Positions 34,691 to 45,833 of a stretch of DNA of 64,000 nt are shown piece by piece (within the stretch, counting starts at the first letter, position 1; each line of letters begins with the position of its first letter). Below the pieces are notes generated by a model, which did no database searches, had not been told where the DNA came from, and saw only the letters and a program-made list of their open reading frames with translations. Both the position numbers and the translations under genes were made by a program. Source of the stretch: Zantedeschia hybrid cultivar (lineage: Eukaryota > Streptophyta > Magnoliopsida > Alismatales > Araceae); NCBI GenBank assembly GCA_030544215.1, contig JARZZO010000012.1:43191194-43255193 (forward strand), given 5' to 3'.

Positions 34691-35245
34691 GAATTATTGA
34701 TTTGGAGTGTGTGCACATGTGATGTGTGTTTATTGCTTTCAAATTTTGATTTAATTGCATGGTAAGTTAATTAAATGAGTTTTCGAAATTCAAATACCAA
34801 TTTTAATTGGATCCCAGTTTTTGAAAGCCAAAACTTATTTATTTTGAAAAACTCATTTGTTTTAGCCATGTGATGTGCTGAATCATGTGTGGGATGTTTA
34901 AAACACACCGTGGTCATGGATATGCACTTAATTTATTATTCATGTGATGAATGGATTGTATGGATCGTGGATGTATGATTGTTTATTAATTGTTAATAAA
35001 TAGAGGTCTGCGCACCTCTCTCTCTCATACTTCGATGTATTTCTACCTCCCTCTCTCTCTTGTACTCGCCATAAGGCCTTCTTCAATTTACTTATAATTC
35101 TAGAATTATTGTAATCTGATCGGGGCAACCGAAGACGGAGCGAGGACGATCCACAGCTGCAACCAGGAAGGCGAAAAGATGAAGATCATTTGCCTATGTG
35201 TTTGCAGGTTTATCTAATGTAAATGTTATGTTAGATTGTGTGTGC

Positions 35246-35270
35246 GTTTGACTGTTGACTCCAGTCAAAC
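35246..35270 (+). promoter_or_regulatory. A2 leader stem-loop (TTGACTC loop)
   Basis: GTTTGACTG / CAGTCAAAC is a perfect 9-bp stem as in A1; the loop has one change, G to A. Confidence 0.65.
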
Positions 35271-35512
35271 CCACTGTGCTATCCATGACCACACTAGACA
35301 TGTATGTGATGCATTGTTTTTCTTTTGATTATGAATCAAAGCAGGTTATAGTATTTAGTAAATATATACGATGTATTTATATACTATCACCTAGGAGAGA
35401 CCAAGATAAAAGTTATCTAAATACCCTCAGATAAACTCTAAGCGGTAACGTGAGTAGTTAAGAACTTACCGCGTAGTCCACCATCGTTATAGTCATAGGA
35501 TTCGAATCACTT

Positions 35513-35840
35513 TAGGCAAGTTTGTTGTGCTATCCACAAGGCCTGCTTAATTGGGAGGAGAAACTATGGCTATGGCATTAGATGCCTATATGATCGGGGT
35601 AGAGGAACCATGTAGCTTTGTTGTGCTATCCACAAGGGTTGCATGCAAATCTATGCTCGTCGCGTAATGATGGTTAGCTTAGACCAGAATTAGTGGTTTG
35701 TTGTGGTATCCACAAGGCCATTAAATCTCTGGGGACCGAAGCTATGATCAGATATTGCAAGGAGTTGCAAGTCCCATGAGTTGGGTGCTCTTTGATTGTA
35801 TTACAGTTTGTTGCGCTATCCACAAGGCTGTAGTGCAAGT
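35513..35840 (+). promoter_or_regulatory. A2 leader: four hairpins with TTGTGCTATCCACAA apex
   Basis: Units are near 35513, 35607, 35690 and 35795, at the same spacing as A1 (4049-4374). Single changes occur (TTGTGGTATCCACAA in unit 3, TTGCGCTATCC in unit 4), but the outer arms still pair. Confidence 0.68.
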
Positions 35841-36019
35841 CATTGAGATTCTGATCCCCACTAGGAGACTGTCGACGTCTCCCGTTCTGTATAACTGAGG
35901 GTTATACAGTTCGTCGAAAATTAGTGGGAGTTAAACTTGAACAAAAGACCATGTCTTGTTTTAAATTTTAATAATTGAACATCTGCTAAATAGATTTTAC
36001 TTATCTCCTGTAGGGAATT

Positions 36020-39000
36020 ATGTCGTCAAATAACCCACTCCGTAATATATTTGATGCCCTTTTGACTTACTTGATTTACTCGGATTGGTTCAGAAACCTG
36101 AAGAATGTCTTCAGATCTGAGCACATTGACTTTGTCCCTGGAGCTGGTCCTCCAACTGAATTGGCATTGGATGCCCCTGAAGCAGAGATGATAGCTAACG
36201 ATAAAGGATCGAAGGACAAAGGCAAAAGAGTAGTGAAGGCTGACTGCTTCTACTATAAGCAGTATGGTCACTGGAAGAGGAACTGCAAGGAGTTCCTTCA
36301 TAATAAAGCTCATGGAAAGGTAAAGCTGTCTGAAGCTTCAAATATCTATATGATAGATATCAACTTGTTAGTTAGAGATTCCACATCTTGGGTATTAGAT
36401 ACCGGATGTGCTTCTCATATCTGTCATGATGCACAGATGCTGACAAGTAAGTGCAAGCTGAGACAAGGTGAGGTGGAATTGAGGCTAGAAAACGGCGCAA
36501 AAGTTGCGGCAATTGCTGTTGGGACAGCAAACCTCAGGCTTCTATCGGGAGATACCTTACTATTAGAGGATTGTTATTGTGTTCCTAGCATAAAAAAGAA
36601 CATCATATCAATATCATGTTTGGACAAGATAGGATATAGGTTGACGATTGAGAATAGAAGTTGTTTGATTTATTATGGTAATAAATCAATAGCTTCGGCA
36701 TCTTTAGTCAACGGTCTATATCTATTGGATGTTTCTTATTACAATCTTCAGATTGATAATGCTCTTAAGAAGATCAAGAATTGTGTGAACCAGGCCTACA
36801 TGTGGCATTGTAGACTTGGGCACATTGGCGAAAGCAGGTTGCAAAAGTTGCACAAGTATGGTTACTTAACTGCATTCGATTACGAATCGTTTGCAACATG
36901 CGAATCCTACCTTATGGGAAAGATGGCAAAATCTCCATTTGCTGGACATGAAGAACGTGTCAAGGACATTTTGGAACTAATACATTCAGATGTATGTGGT
37001 CCAATATCCACCCAAGCCAAAGGTGGCTTTTCTTACTTCATCACGTTCACCGATGACTTCTCAAGATTCGACTATGTGTACTTAATGAAATACAAGTCGG
37101 AAGCATTTGAGAAGTTCAAGGAGTTCAAGAATGAGGTGGAGAAGCAGTTAGGAAAGAGTATTAAAGCTCTTCGATCAAATCGAGGAGGAGAATACTTGAG
37201 TACCAATTTCACACAATTCTTAAAGGATAATGGTATCCTTTCTCAGCTAACCCCTCTATATACACCACAGATGAATGGTGTATCAGAAAGGAGGAATCGC
37301 ACCTTGTTGGACATGGTGCGATCCATGATGAGCTTTTTGGGATTACCAGTGTCCCTCTGGGGGTATGCTCTAGAGTCAGCAGCATACCTACTGAACAGAG
37401 TACCAAGCAAGTATGTGACCTCTACTCCATATGAGATATGGAAAGACAGGAAACCAGAATTTAAACATGTTAAAGTCTGGGGTTGTCCTGCTCATGTAAA
37501 AAGGCATGATCCAGACAAGCTGGAATCACGAACTGATAAATGTAGGTTTGTGGGATATCCAACGGAAACCTTTGGATACTATTTTTTCCATCCTGGTGAA
37601 CAAAAGGTGTTTGTCGCCAGGAAAGCTGTCTTCTTGGAAGAGGAATACCTTCTCCAGGAGGACAGTAGGAGTAAAATAGTACTGGAAGAGGTTCCAGATC
37701 CCCAAACAGCTACATTATCATCAGATGAAATATCAGTTCCTGAATCTGTTCAGGTACACACAGATGAGCCTCGTAGATCTGGTAGAGTACCTAGACTACC
37801 CGAACGATATGTGGGACATATTGCTGAAGGTAAGTCTAAGGTACAATATAATGAGGATGATGATCCGAAAACCTACCAGGAGGCCATAGAAGGCCCAGAA
37901 GCCGGGAAATGGCGAGAAGCCATGAACTCAGAAATCCAGTCCATGTACACCAACCAAGTTTGGAACTTGGGAGACTTGCCCGAAGGTATTGTACCCATCG
38001 GTTGCAAGTGGATCTTTAAGAGAAATATCGGTGCTGATGGACAGATCGACACTTATAAGGCAAGGTTGGTGGCAAAGGGATATCGTCAAAGGCAAGGAAT
38101 TTACTATGACGAGACTTTCTCACCAGTTGCCATGATAAAGTCGATTAGAGTTCTACTTGCCATCGCTGCACATTTTGATTATGAAATCTGGCAGATAGAT
38201 GTGAAGACTGCCTTCCTCAATGGTAAGCTTGAGGAAGAGGTGTATATGATACAACCAGAAGGTTTCACATCCAAAGAATCTCTAGATGAAGTGTGCAAGC
38301 TTCAGAGGTCTATTTATGGACTGAAGCAGGCTTCCCGGAGCTGGAACATAAGATTTGACGAGGCTGTCAAGTCTTATGACTTCATTAAGAATGAAGATGA
38401 GCCTTGTGTGTACAAGAAGAATAGTGGGAGTGCAGTCACTTTTCTAGTTCTTTACGTAGATGACATACTATTCATTGGGAATGATGTAGCTATAATGTCA
38501 TCAGTAAAAATATGGCTGTCGAAACACTTCTCTATGAGGGATTTGGGAGAAGCATCCTACGTATTAGGAATACGGATCTATAGAGATAGATCAAAGAGGA
38601 TGCTTGGAATGACCCAATCCTTGTACATAGATACCATAGTCAAAAGGTTTGGCATGGAAAATTTCAAGAGAGGTCTCATACCGATGAGATATGGAATTAG
38701 TCTCTCAAAGGAGCAGTCTTAAGACTCCTGATGAGAGGGCATTCATGGATAGAATACCCTATGCCTCTGCCATAGGATCTATCATGTATGCCATGCTATG
38801 TACACGGCCTGATGTTGCATTTGCTCTAAGTGTTACGAGCAGATTTCAGGCTGATCCAGGCGAAGAGCACTGGAAGGCAGTGAAATGTATCCTTAAGTAC
38901 TTGAGAAGAACTAAGGATATGTTTCTTGTCTATGGAGGAGGTGACTTGAAACTGCGAGGCTTTACTGACTCGAGTTTCCAGTCGGATTCGGATGATAGTA

Positions 39001-39437
39001 AGTCTACATCTGGATTCGTGTTAACTTTGAACGGAGGCGCAGTGTGCTGGAAGAGTTCCAAGCAAGTAACCACTGCAGATTCAACGACTGAAGCTGAGTA
39101 CATCGCTGCAGCTGAAGCCGCCAAGGAAGCAGTGTGGTTGAAGAAATTCATCACCGACCTAGGCGTAGTTCCCAGCATCTCTGAGCCTGTTCCATTGTTG
39201 TGCGACAACAATGGAGCCATTGCGCAAGCGAAAGAGCCGCAGTCTCATCAGAAATCGAAGCATATTCTAAGGCGCTTTCACCTTATCAGAGAGATCATAT
39301 CCAGAGGAGATGTAGTAGTGGAAAGAATTCCATCCATCGACAATGTAGCATATCCACTGACAAAGCCGTTGGCTCAAATTGTGTTTGAGCGTCACCTAGA
39401 GTCTATAGGCTTATTGTATAAAGGTGATTGGCTTTAG
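36020..39437 (+). pseudogene. A2 gag-pol with a 2-bp deletion and an altered integrase Asp
   Basis: The frame is open from 36020 to a TAA at 38720-38722, created by loss of two C relative to A1 (GTCTCCTAAG becomes GTCTTAAG). The reading frame resumes one phase over and runs to 39437 with RNase H (FTDSSF, STTEAEY, CDNNGAIAQ). The capsid is missing exactly as in A1, and the knuckle again reads CFYYKQYGHWKRNC. Protease LDTGC and RT YVDD are intact. In the integrase core SDRGGEY reads SNRGGEY: the second catalytic Asp is Asn (codon 37178-37180). Confidence 0.92.
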
Positions 39438-39440
39438 TCC

Positions 39441-39450
39441 AAGTGGGAGA
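39441..39450 (+). other. A2 polypurine tract
   Basis: AAGTGGGAGA lies three bases after the stop codon and before TTGTTAG. Confidence 0.75.
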
Positions 39451-39451
39451 T

Positions 39452-41005
39452 TGTTAGTTTTAGGTGGCCTACAAGCCAATCTGACTATGTAAATCTCATT
39501 CATTCATTAATAAAATGGCATAATATTCATTATGTGTAAATCGCATTAATTCTCGTTTCATAATGAAGTCCGTGAATAAGTGCTATAGTGATCAGATTAT
39601 GATCAGATCATACTAATGAGACTGATCACTTAAACACATATATTCTTAATCATTCCTAGTCGGAGGATATCTGAGAAGGACATCGGATATCCGGTTAGAC
39701 TAGTACAGATTACTCCTGCTCATATGATGAGGGTGACTGATCTCATAAGTCACTTGTGTGGAGACACTAAGGCGAATCTGTAGGTACTCATTGGAGAATG
39801 AGTTCACTGAACTAATCCGACTGAATCGCTGGATGGTATTGTACCTCACTGTCAACCAGCTTGATTCTATTATCGCAGTTGCGTGGATGATCCTCAGACC
39901 TGAGACACCAAGGACACCTTGGCGGTGGACTTCTGTGCTTTGACCTCGGTTTACGAATCTCTAACCACGGGATTCTAATACGCCAAGGATTGGGTACAAT
40001 GGAATACCGTCGAAGGGAATTGTGTGTCAATAAGGAATCATTCGCTCTCGGTACTTAGAGAGAGAATGCTCTAGGAAGGATGCGCGAAAGTCCTTGGCCA
40101 GGGCGGACGATAATATCGGAAATGGAGTTTTCCGATATTCATCAGCGGCATCCAATCAAAGTGAGTTGACCAGTTAGGGTTTGACAGCTCGACATACCCT
40201 GATTGACTCGAGAGCATTGTACGAATAAAGGATTATATCCACGCGGTAACTGTCGGCAGAAAGGTTCCAAGAGTGGGTTACTTAACCCCAATACCTTCCG
40301 GGTTCACGCAGTGTTGCTTGGCACCCAACGTGATCGGAGGCCCGGTTGAATTCGATGTGCAACATCAATTCGATTGATTAATTAATTAATAAAGGGTTAT
40401 TAATTGATTAATAAATCCAGTGAGGAGTCACTGGGCTTGTTGGGCCATTAACTAGACTGGTACTTGGACCTAGAGGGTCACACGCAAATGATTCTCAAGG
40501 CGATGGATAAATAAGTGGGTTTTATACAAACTGGGGGTTTTTATGAAAAACCGCGCAGTTAGAATAAAACATAGTGAACGGGCTGAGCAGGCCAAGCTGC
40601 TGCTAACCCTAGCCGCCCCTCCTCTGTTTCTCTCTCTCTCTGGCGTCTAGACAGATCCAGATCTGCTCCGCCGGTTCTCCGAATCCCGTTCGACGGGAAA
40701 TCGTCCGCGTGTTGCGGCGATCGTTGCAGCGACCAGCGGAGGTTTCGTGGGCTGCGAAGAACGAGGAATGCAAGGATATCCGTCGCAGGGAGGATCGCGT
40801 GGACTTCGCTAAAGGCCGGGCGCTTGCGCGGCATGCGGTGTCGCACCGACAGAACCGAACGGTTGTGGATTCGAATCCGCACACGGTGAGAATCGATTAT
40901 CCGATAATCATAGGTTTTAGTTTTTTCGAAACGGGAACGGATCGCTGTTTATTATTTTATTTTCTGCTGCGTGAGCGATCCGAAGAAACCCGAGAAAACC
41001 CAACA
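39452..41005 (+). mobile_element. A2 3' LTR
   Basis: 1,554 bases, TGTTAGTTTTAGG to AAACCCAACA, followed by GGATT. Confidence 0.95.
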
Positions 41006-41857
41006 GGATTAACAGTTGACTTAGGTTAACTCGAGAGCATTGTGCGAACGAAGGATTATAGCCACGCGGTAATTGTGGACGGACAGGTTCCATGAGTGGG
41101 TTGCTGAACCCCATTGCTTTCCGGGATCATGCGGTGTCGCTTGGCACCCAACTTGATTGTAAGTCTGACCGAATTTACATGCGATGATAATTCGGTTAAG
41201 TAATTAGTTAATATCTAGATATTAATTAATTACAATAAGTCAATAACTAGTTATTGGACTTAATGGGCTGAAAACCGGACTGGTAAATGGGCCTAGAGGG
41301 TCACACGCAATAAATTCTCAGTCGGTGGTACATAAGTGGGATTTATATTAACTCGGGGACTTTTGTGAAAAGTCGCGCCGACTTAATATATATACGCGCT
41401 GTTGAGAAACCCTGGGCCAAGCTCTAGGATTTTCCCTTGCTGGCCGTCATCCCTCCTTTCTCTCTCCTCCTCTGGGCGCCCCGTACGAGGCGCCAAGATT
41501 GTCACCGTCTCCGCCGCACGTGATTCCCGAAAGTCGAGAATTCCCGTTGGCGGGATTTCAGCAATCGTTGCGGCGACGAATCTTCAGCGAGCGAGCTGAA
41601 ACGGACGAGAGATCAAGGACGAACCACCGCGGAGGATCGCGTGGATACCGCTGGAGGCCGGACGCCTGTGCGGCTCGCGGCATCGCCTCGACGGAACCGA
41701 AACGGAAGCGGATTCGAATCCGCGCACGGTAATCAGATTATTCCCGTTAGTTTTCGGTTTTAGTTTTTCGTTCCGAATCGGATCAGTGGGCATCGGGTAG
41801 GATAAATTTTGTTTGTCGTTTCCGCTGCGTTCTTCGCGTCCCGCCCGGATCCCAACA
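41006..41857 (+). mobile_element. TSD copy (41006-41010) and B2 3' LTR, part 2
   Basis: It continues the B2 LTR after A2 and ends CCGGATCCCAACA. AGAAA (41858-41862) follows. Compared with the 5' LTR there is a small deletion (CCATATC) near the insertion point. Confidence 0.93.
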
Positions 41858-41862
41858 AGAAA

Positions 41863-43369
41863 GACGCCGAAAACTGCCACGACAAACTAGGAAAATATTG
41901 ACCCACTGAGACCAAACAGTAACCCCTCGGATAGCACTCTGGCTACTCCGGCCCGACTGGCTCTAGGTGGTTCTGCTTCCCTCAGTCATAGGTGAAACAA
42001 TAACATGTACCCCTCCCACACCGGTACGACAACTTTGCCACACAGACACCGTGTCCCTCCCACACTGACACTAAGTGTCAAACGCAAACCACAATTATTC
42101 TAGCTCCACAATCGCATAAACACAGACACACGATGCGATCCCGATCATACAGAACTCCTTGGCCTCGATGTATGATTTTAAGCATGCACTTTAATCGAAC
42201 TATCTAACAGTGTAAACACATGTTAATATCATGAATTAATGTGATTCTGTCTTGAATCGCGTCGCCCGTGGCTGACGTCATTCAAACATCCTAAACTGGT
42301 TCATATAAAATCGGCCTTGAAATATGGCCTAAAACACATCGCCCTTCGCAGCTGCCTTTCAAAAGGCGTCGCTGTCCCTGGACGTTATTTGAGTCAGAGA
42401 CAGAACCCCCTCATCTGGGTTAAAACGCCTCTCCTTCGGCAGCCGCCTTCCAAAAGGCGTCGCTGTCCGAAGACGCCTTTTAACTCTAATAGACAGGTTC
42501 TTCCCTCGGCCTCTCGAGTTATAATTTTGGGATTTCTCCCCCAAAAACGCACCAAAACACAACAAAAATAGGGAAGGAGGAGGAGAATCCATTTAACCTC
42601 ATGAAACAGACTAATTCCCCTTTTCATAAAAATGACTATTTTCCATTAAAAAGTCCCTTTAAACATGCTCATTCTACCCAAATCTTCATACACATCGCAT
42701 GCTTCAAAACGGGAAACACGGATGATACAACCAAATTACATGCAAGGATCGTCCCCCTACCAGTCAGTTGAACTCCTCCTAGCTCCGTGCCACCGAACCG
42801 CCGCACCGCAAACCGCCGTCGGTACTGCCGTAGACGCCGTCACTCCGCCGAGACGTCGGCTCCCGCCCGGAGAATGAAATGTCATGGAGGAGGTGGTGGT
42901 GGTAGTGGTGAGAGGTAGAGAGGTGGTGGAGTGGTGGAAGAGGAAGAAGGGGGAGGGGAAAGGAAAGAGGGAAACATAGAGGGTTGGAGAGAGGGAAGAG
43001 AGAGAGTGAGAAGGAGAGAATGAGAGAAAGGAGGGGAGGCTCGCAGGGTCAAACTGAAACTGGTTAAAACACATCGTGCTAGACAGATGCCTTTCATCTG
43101 ACATGACGGGGTCATACTCTGACAGAATGTCTGAAACGCATCGTCCATCCAAGACGCCGTTCAGATGACAAGACTGGGGTCGTACTCTCGCGGCCCAAAG
43201 CCAGCCCACGTGGCACAACAGCAACCCAGCTAAATGGCATCCACACAGCAAGACGCCATTCTAAAGGCGTCATGCACCCCAGACATCGTTTTGAAGGCAC
43301 ACCCCAGACCCATCAGGGTCCAAACCAGGGGGTCCGGCACGAAACCGACTCGAATCCTCAATCCTTACA
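41863..43369 (-). mobile_element. Right LTR of the gag-only element, part 2
   Basis: It matches 19085-20591 and ends CTCAATCCTTACA before GATAG. It carries the same nine dyad units at matching places (e.g. 42258, 42334, 42364, 43065, 43132, 43231). The small frames are non-genic. Confidence 0.92.
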
Positions 43370-43491
43370 GATAGTTTATAAATATATCGTATATATTTAA
43401 CTATACCTAGATATTAGCAATCGATTATTAATCAAAAACTTAAAAACATGCATCAACCATACATGTTCATTATGTGGTCATAGACAGCACA

Positions 43492-43521
43492 GTGATTAAT
43501 TGGAGCCAAACAATTAATCAC
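43492..43521 (-). promoter_or_regulatory. B1 leader stem-loop, perfect 11-bp stem
   Basis: GTGATTAATTG and CAATTAATCAC pair perfectly around GAGCCAAA (sense-strand loop TTTGGCTC). Compare the family A stem GTTTGACTG / CAGTCAAAC around TTGGCTC. Confidence 0.68.
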
Positions 43522-44059
43522 CAAAATAATATAACAATTATATAAAGAAAACATGCAAATACATATGCATTGGTGATCTCATCTCCTGTCGCCTTCCTGG
43601 TTGCACTTGTGGATCATCGTCGCCTCTCTTCGACCAACACGATCAATTACAAATAATAATAAATTTTTGAAATAGTTTTCAAATACATATTAATTATAAG
43701 ATAAAGCCTTATGGCCGAGTATAATAACAAAGGGAGATAGAATTACATCAGAATGAGAGAGAAAGGGAGGCACGCCGGCCTCATTAATTAATAATTAATT
43801 AACCCACTCAAATACTAAAATGATCCATACAAACCACATACCATCACATGATATGAAATAAACAAAGTGCATGTCCATGACCATTTCAAATTTTAACCAT
43901 CCACTCATGATAAAGCACATCACATGAAGGCTAAAATTTTGAAAAATAATAGTTTTGGTTTTCTCAAACCTGGGTACCAATCAAAATTGAATAATTTGAA
44001 TTTTTTGAAAATCTTATTTTCTATGATTCATTTAAATCTAATTTAAAGCATTAAACACA

Positions 44060-45050
44060 TCAACATGTGCATACAAAGTTAAAATTAAAATTCTAAAATA
44101 TTCCATGCATTAATTAGCACAAATCTAAATTAATTAATCGAACACTTAGATCAATTCTCAATCACATTAACAACAATTATTAATGTGAAATAATCTAACA
44201 TTTAGATAAAATTAAAAATTCCTGAATAACTTTTATAAAAGAATTTATAATTCTCATTATTAATTCCTTAACAACTCCTTGTTAAGACCCCTTTTATTAA
44301 ATCATATTTCTCAATAACAATTATTAATGAAATATTAATTAGAACATTTCTAATTAAAAGATTAGTCTAACTATTAGACTTATTTTAATCTTTTAATAAC
44401 TTTTATTAAAAGATCAACTTTCAAGTAGATTAGACTTCAAAAATTTAATTAAGAGATTCTTAAGAATATTAATTAACTATCTTAATAACTGTTATTAAGA
44501 GTTAATTAATCCTTAATAACTTTTATTAAGGTTAATTCTCAAGAAATAATTAACCCTTTACATAATAATTATAAAGAGTTAACTTAACACTTAATAACCT
44601 TTTATTAAATGTCCCTTAATTAAATAATTAATTTTATAACAACAATTGTTAGCAAATTAAATATATAATCACCTAATAAGAATTAATTAACAACATTTGT
44701 TAATTAATATTCAGGTCACAACTTAAAAAATCAATTAACAACACTTGTTAACATTAATTTAAGATCATATCTTAAATATAAACCCCTTTAATCACTTAAT
44801 TAAAAGATATTAACAACCTTTGTTAATTATCTTTTAAGTTCATGACTTAAAATAAATTAACAACCCTTGTTAATTAATTTTAACTTCACATCTTAAACAA
44901 AATTATTTAACAATACTTATTAAATATCATTAAGATCATATCTTAAAAAGAATTCCCTTTATAAATTGAAAATTAAAATTTAAGTTCAAAACATATTCTA
45001 ATCCTTAATAAATTTCAATTTTCAATTAATAAGGGTGGGGTTTAATGTTA
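44060..45050 (-). repeat. B1 leader: AT-rich dyads with 3-nt centres
   Basis: On the plus strand: TTAACAA-CAC-TTGTTAA, TTAACAA-CAT-TTGTTAA, TAACAA-CCT-TTGTTA, TTAACAA-CCC-TTGTTAA, CTTAATAA-CTT-TTATTAAG. The centre is 3 nt with C first (G last in element sense). Confidence 0.78.
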
Positions 45051-45281
45051 ATAAAAGGGTTTAGGGTTTAAGGGCTGGGGAGTAAATGGGTTTGGCCCAT
45101 AGGGCCCTGGACCCGGGCCATAGGCTTGGCCTGGCTCGGACCCTGGGCACCAAGGCTCGGCTGAGCCTGGCCCAGCCAGGTCAGGCGCCTGGTGCGCCTG
45201 GGCCGAGCCTACCCCCTAGCTGAACCGGCGCAGGGCCGGCCGGTTCGAGCGCCCAGCGCCTGTAGGCCAGTGCAATTGGGT

Positions 45282-45305
45282 CCCCCCCCCCCCCCTTTTT
45301 TTTTT
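45282..45305. repeat. C14-T10 homopolymer tract in the B1 leader
   Basis: Fourteen C are followed by ten T. It is in the GC-rich leader, not next to an LTR, so it is not a polypurine tract. The length may be unreliable in assembly. Confidence 0.8.
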
Positions 45306-45833
45306 GTTGCAGGCTTTGTGGCTCCGCCGCCGGCTAGGGCGGCTTGAGGCTGCAGGGGGTCAACCCCCATTCCATCCCCAGTTCCAGCGATGACCGGCCG
45401 GCGATTCCCTGTCACTGGGAGCCCCCAAATCCGGTGGTTAAGAGGAGTTTTTGCAAACCTTGCCCTCCGGTTCTTCCATCTCCAACACTTTGAAAAATAG
45501 AAAAATAGGAGGCTCTGTTGCCAACGGCCGATCACAGCAGGGATCTTCCGGGGTCAAGAAGGTTTGCTGCATACCAGCGATGTAAAAGAGGTTTCCAACC
45601 ACCATGGAATCCTCTACAAAACCCTCAAAGGCTGGTTCTTCATCTCCATGAAGAATACTTCGAAAAACCCATTTAATTTAAATTTCTCCGTAGAAAATAA
45701 ATATGAAATTTTTACATTCATCTTATGAATAAGTTTTGCGAGAGAAAAATAAATACAAGCATGGAAATAAATTATAGAATAGAAATTTCGTCGTCCCGAA
45801 ACGGATTAGAGCAGAACTAGGCTCTGATACCAC

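Larger units (their letters stand above)
31620..41005 (+). mobile_element. Ty1/copia element A2, complete, innermost of the nest
   Basis: The 5' LTR is 31620-33164, primer site 33166-33178, leader to 36019, gag-pol 36020-39437, polypurine tract 39441-39450 and 3' LTR 39452-41005. Total is 9,386 bases. TSD GGATT is at 31614-31618 and 41006-41010; one extra T (31619) sits between the left TSD and TGTTAG. In the first 330 bases the two LTRs differ at about 16 places by eye, near 5%. Confidence 0.95.
23174..41857 (+). mobile_element. Ty1/copia element B2, inserted in the gag-only LTR
   Basis: The 5' LTR is 23174-24759, the internal region 24760-30886, and the 3' LTR 30887-31618 plus 41011-41857, split by A2. 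TSD is AGAAA at 23169-23173 and 41858-41862. The coding region is decayed but shows the same order and the same RT lesion as B1. Confidence 0.93.
18079..43369 (-). mobile_element. Gag-only Ty3/gypsy chromovirus-like element (TR-GAG type)
   Basis: LTRs of about 2.51 kb flank an internal region of only 1.58 kb (20592-22170) that holds gag and nothing of protease, RT or integrase. The primer site (22156-22168) and polypurine tract (20592-20609) are both present, so the element was transposition-competent in trans. The right LTR is split by copia B2 at 23174-41857. Gag resembles that of C2 at 50789-62963 along its length, so C2-like elements are the natural helper; that is inference. Confidence 0.88.
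43375..45833 (-). mobile_element. B1 leader and primer-binding site
   Basis: On the minus strand: the primer site TGGTATCAGAGCC (45820-45832, perfect), a GC-rich block (45060-45570), AT-rich dyads (44060-45050), then the stem-loop at 43492-43521. No gene is visible. The sequence joins to 18073 across the gag-only element. Confidence 0.85.

Noticed and set aside
45282..45305. C/T run as a polypurine tract of B1
   Set aside because: It is in the leader, far from an LTR start; the real tract is at 14477-14490.
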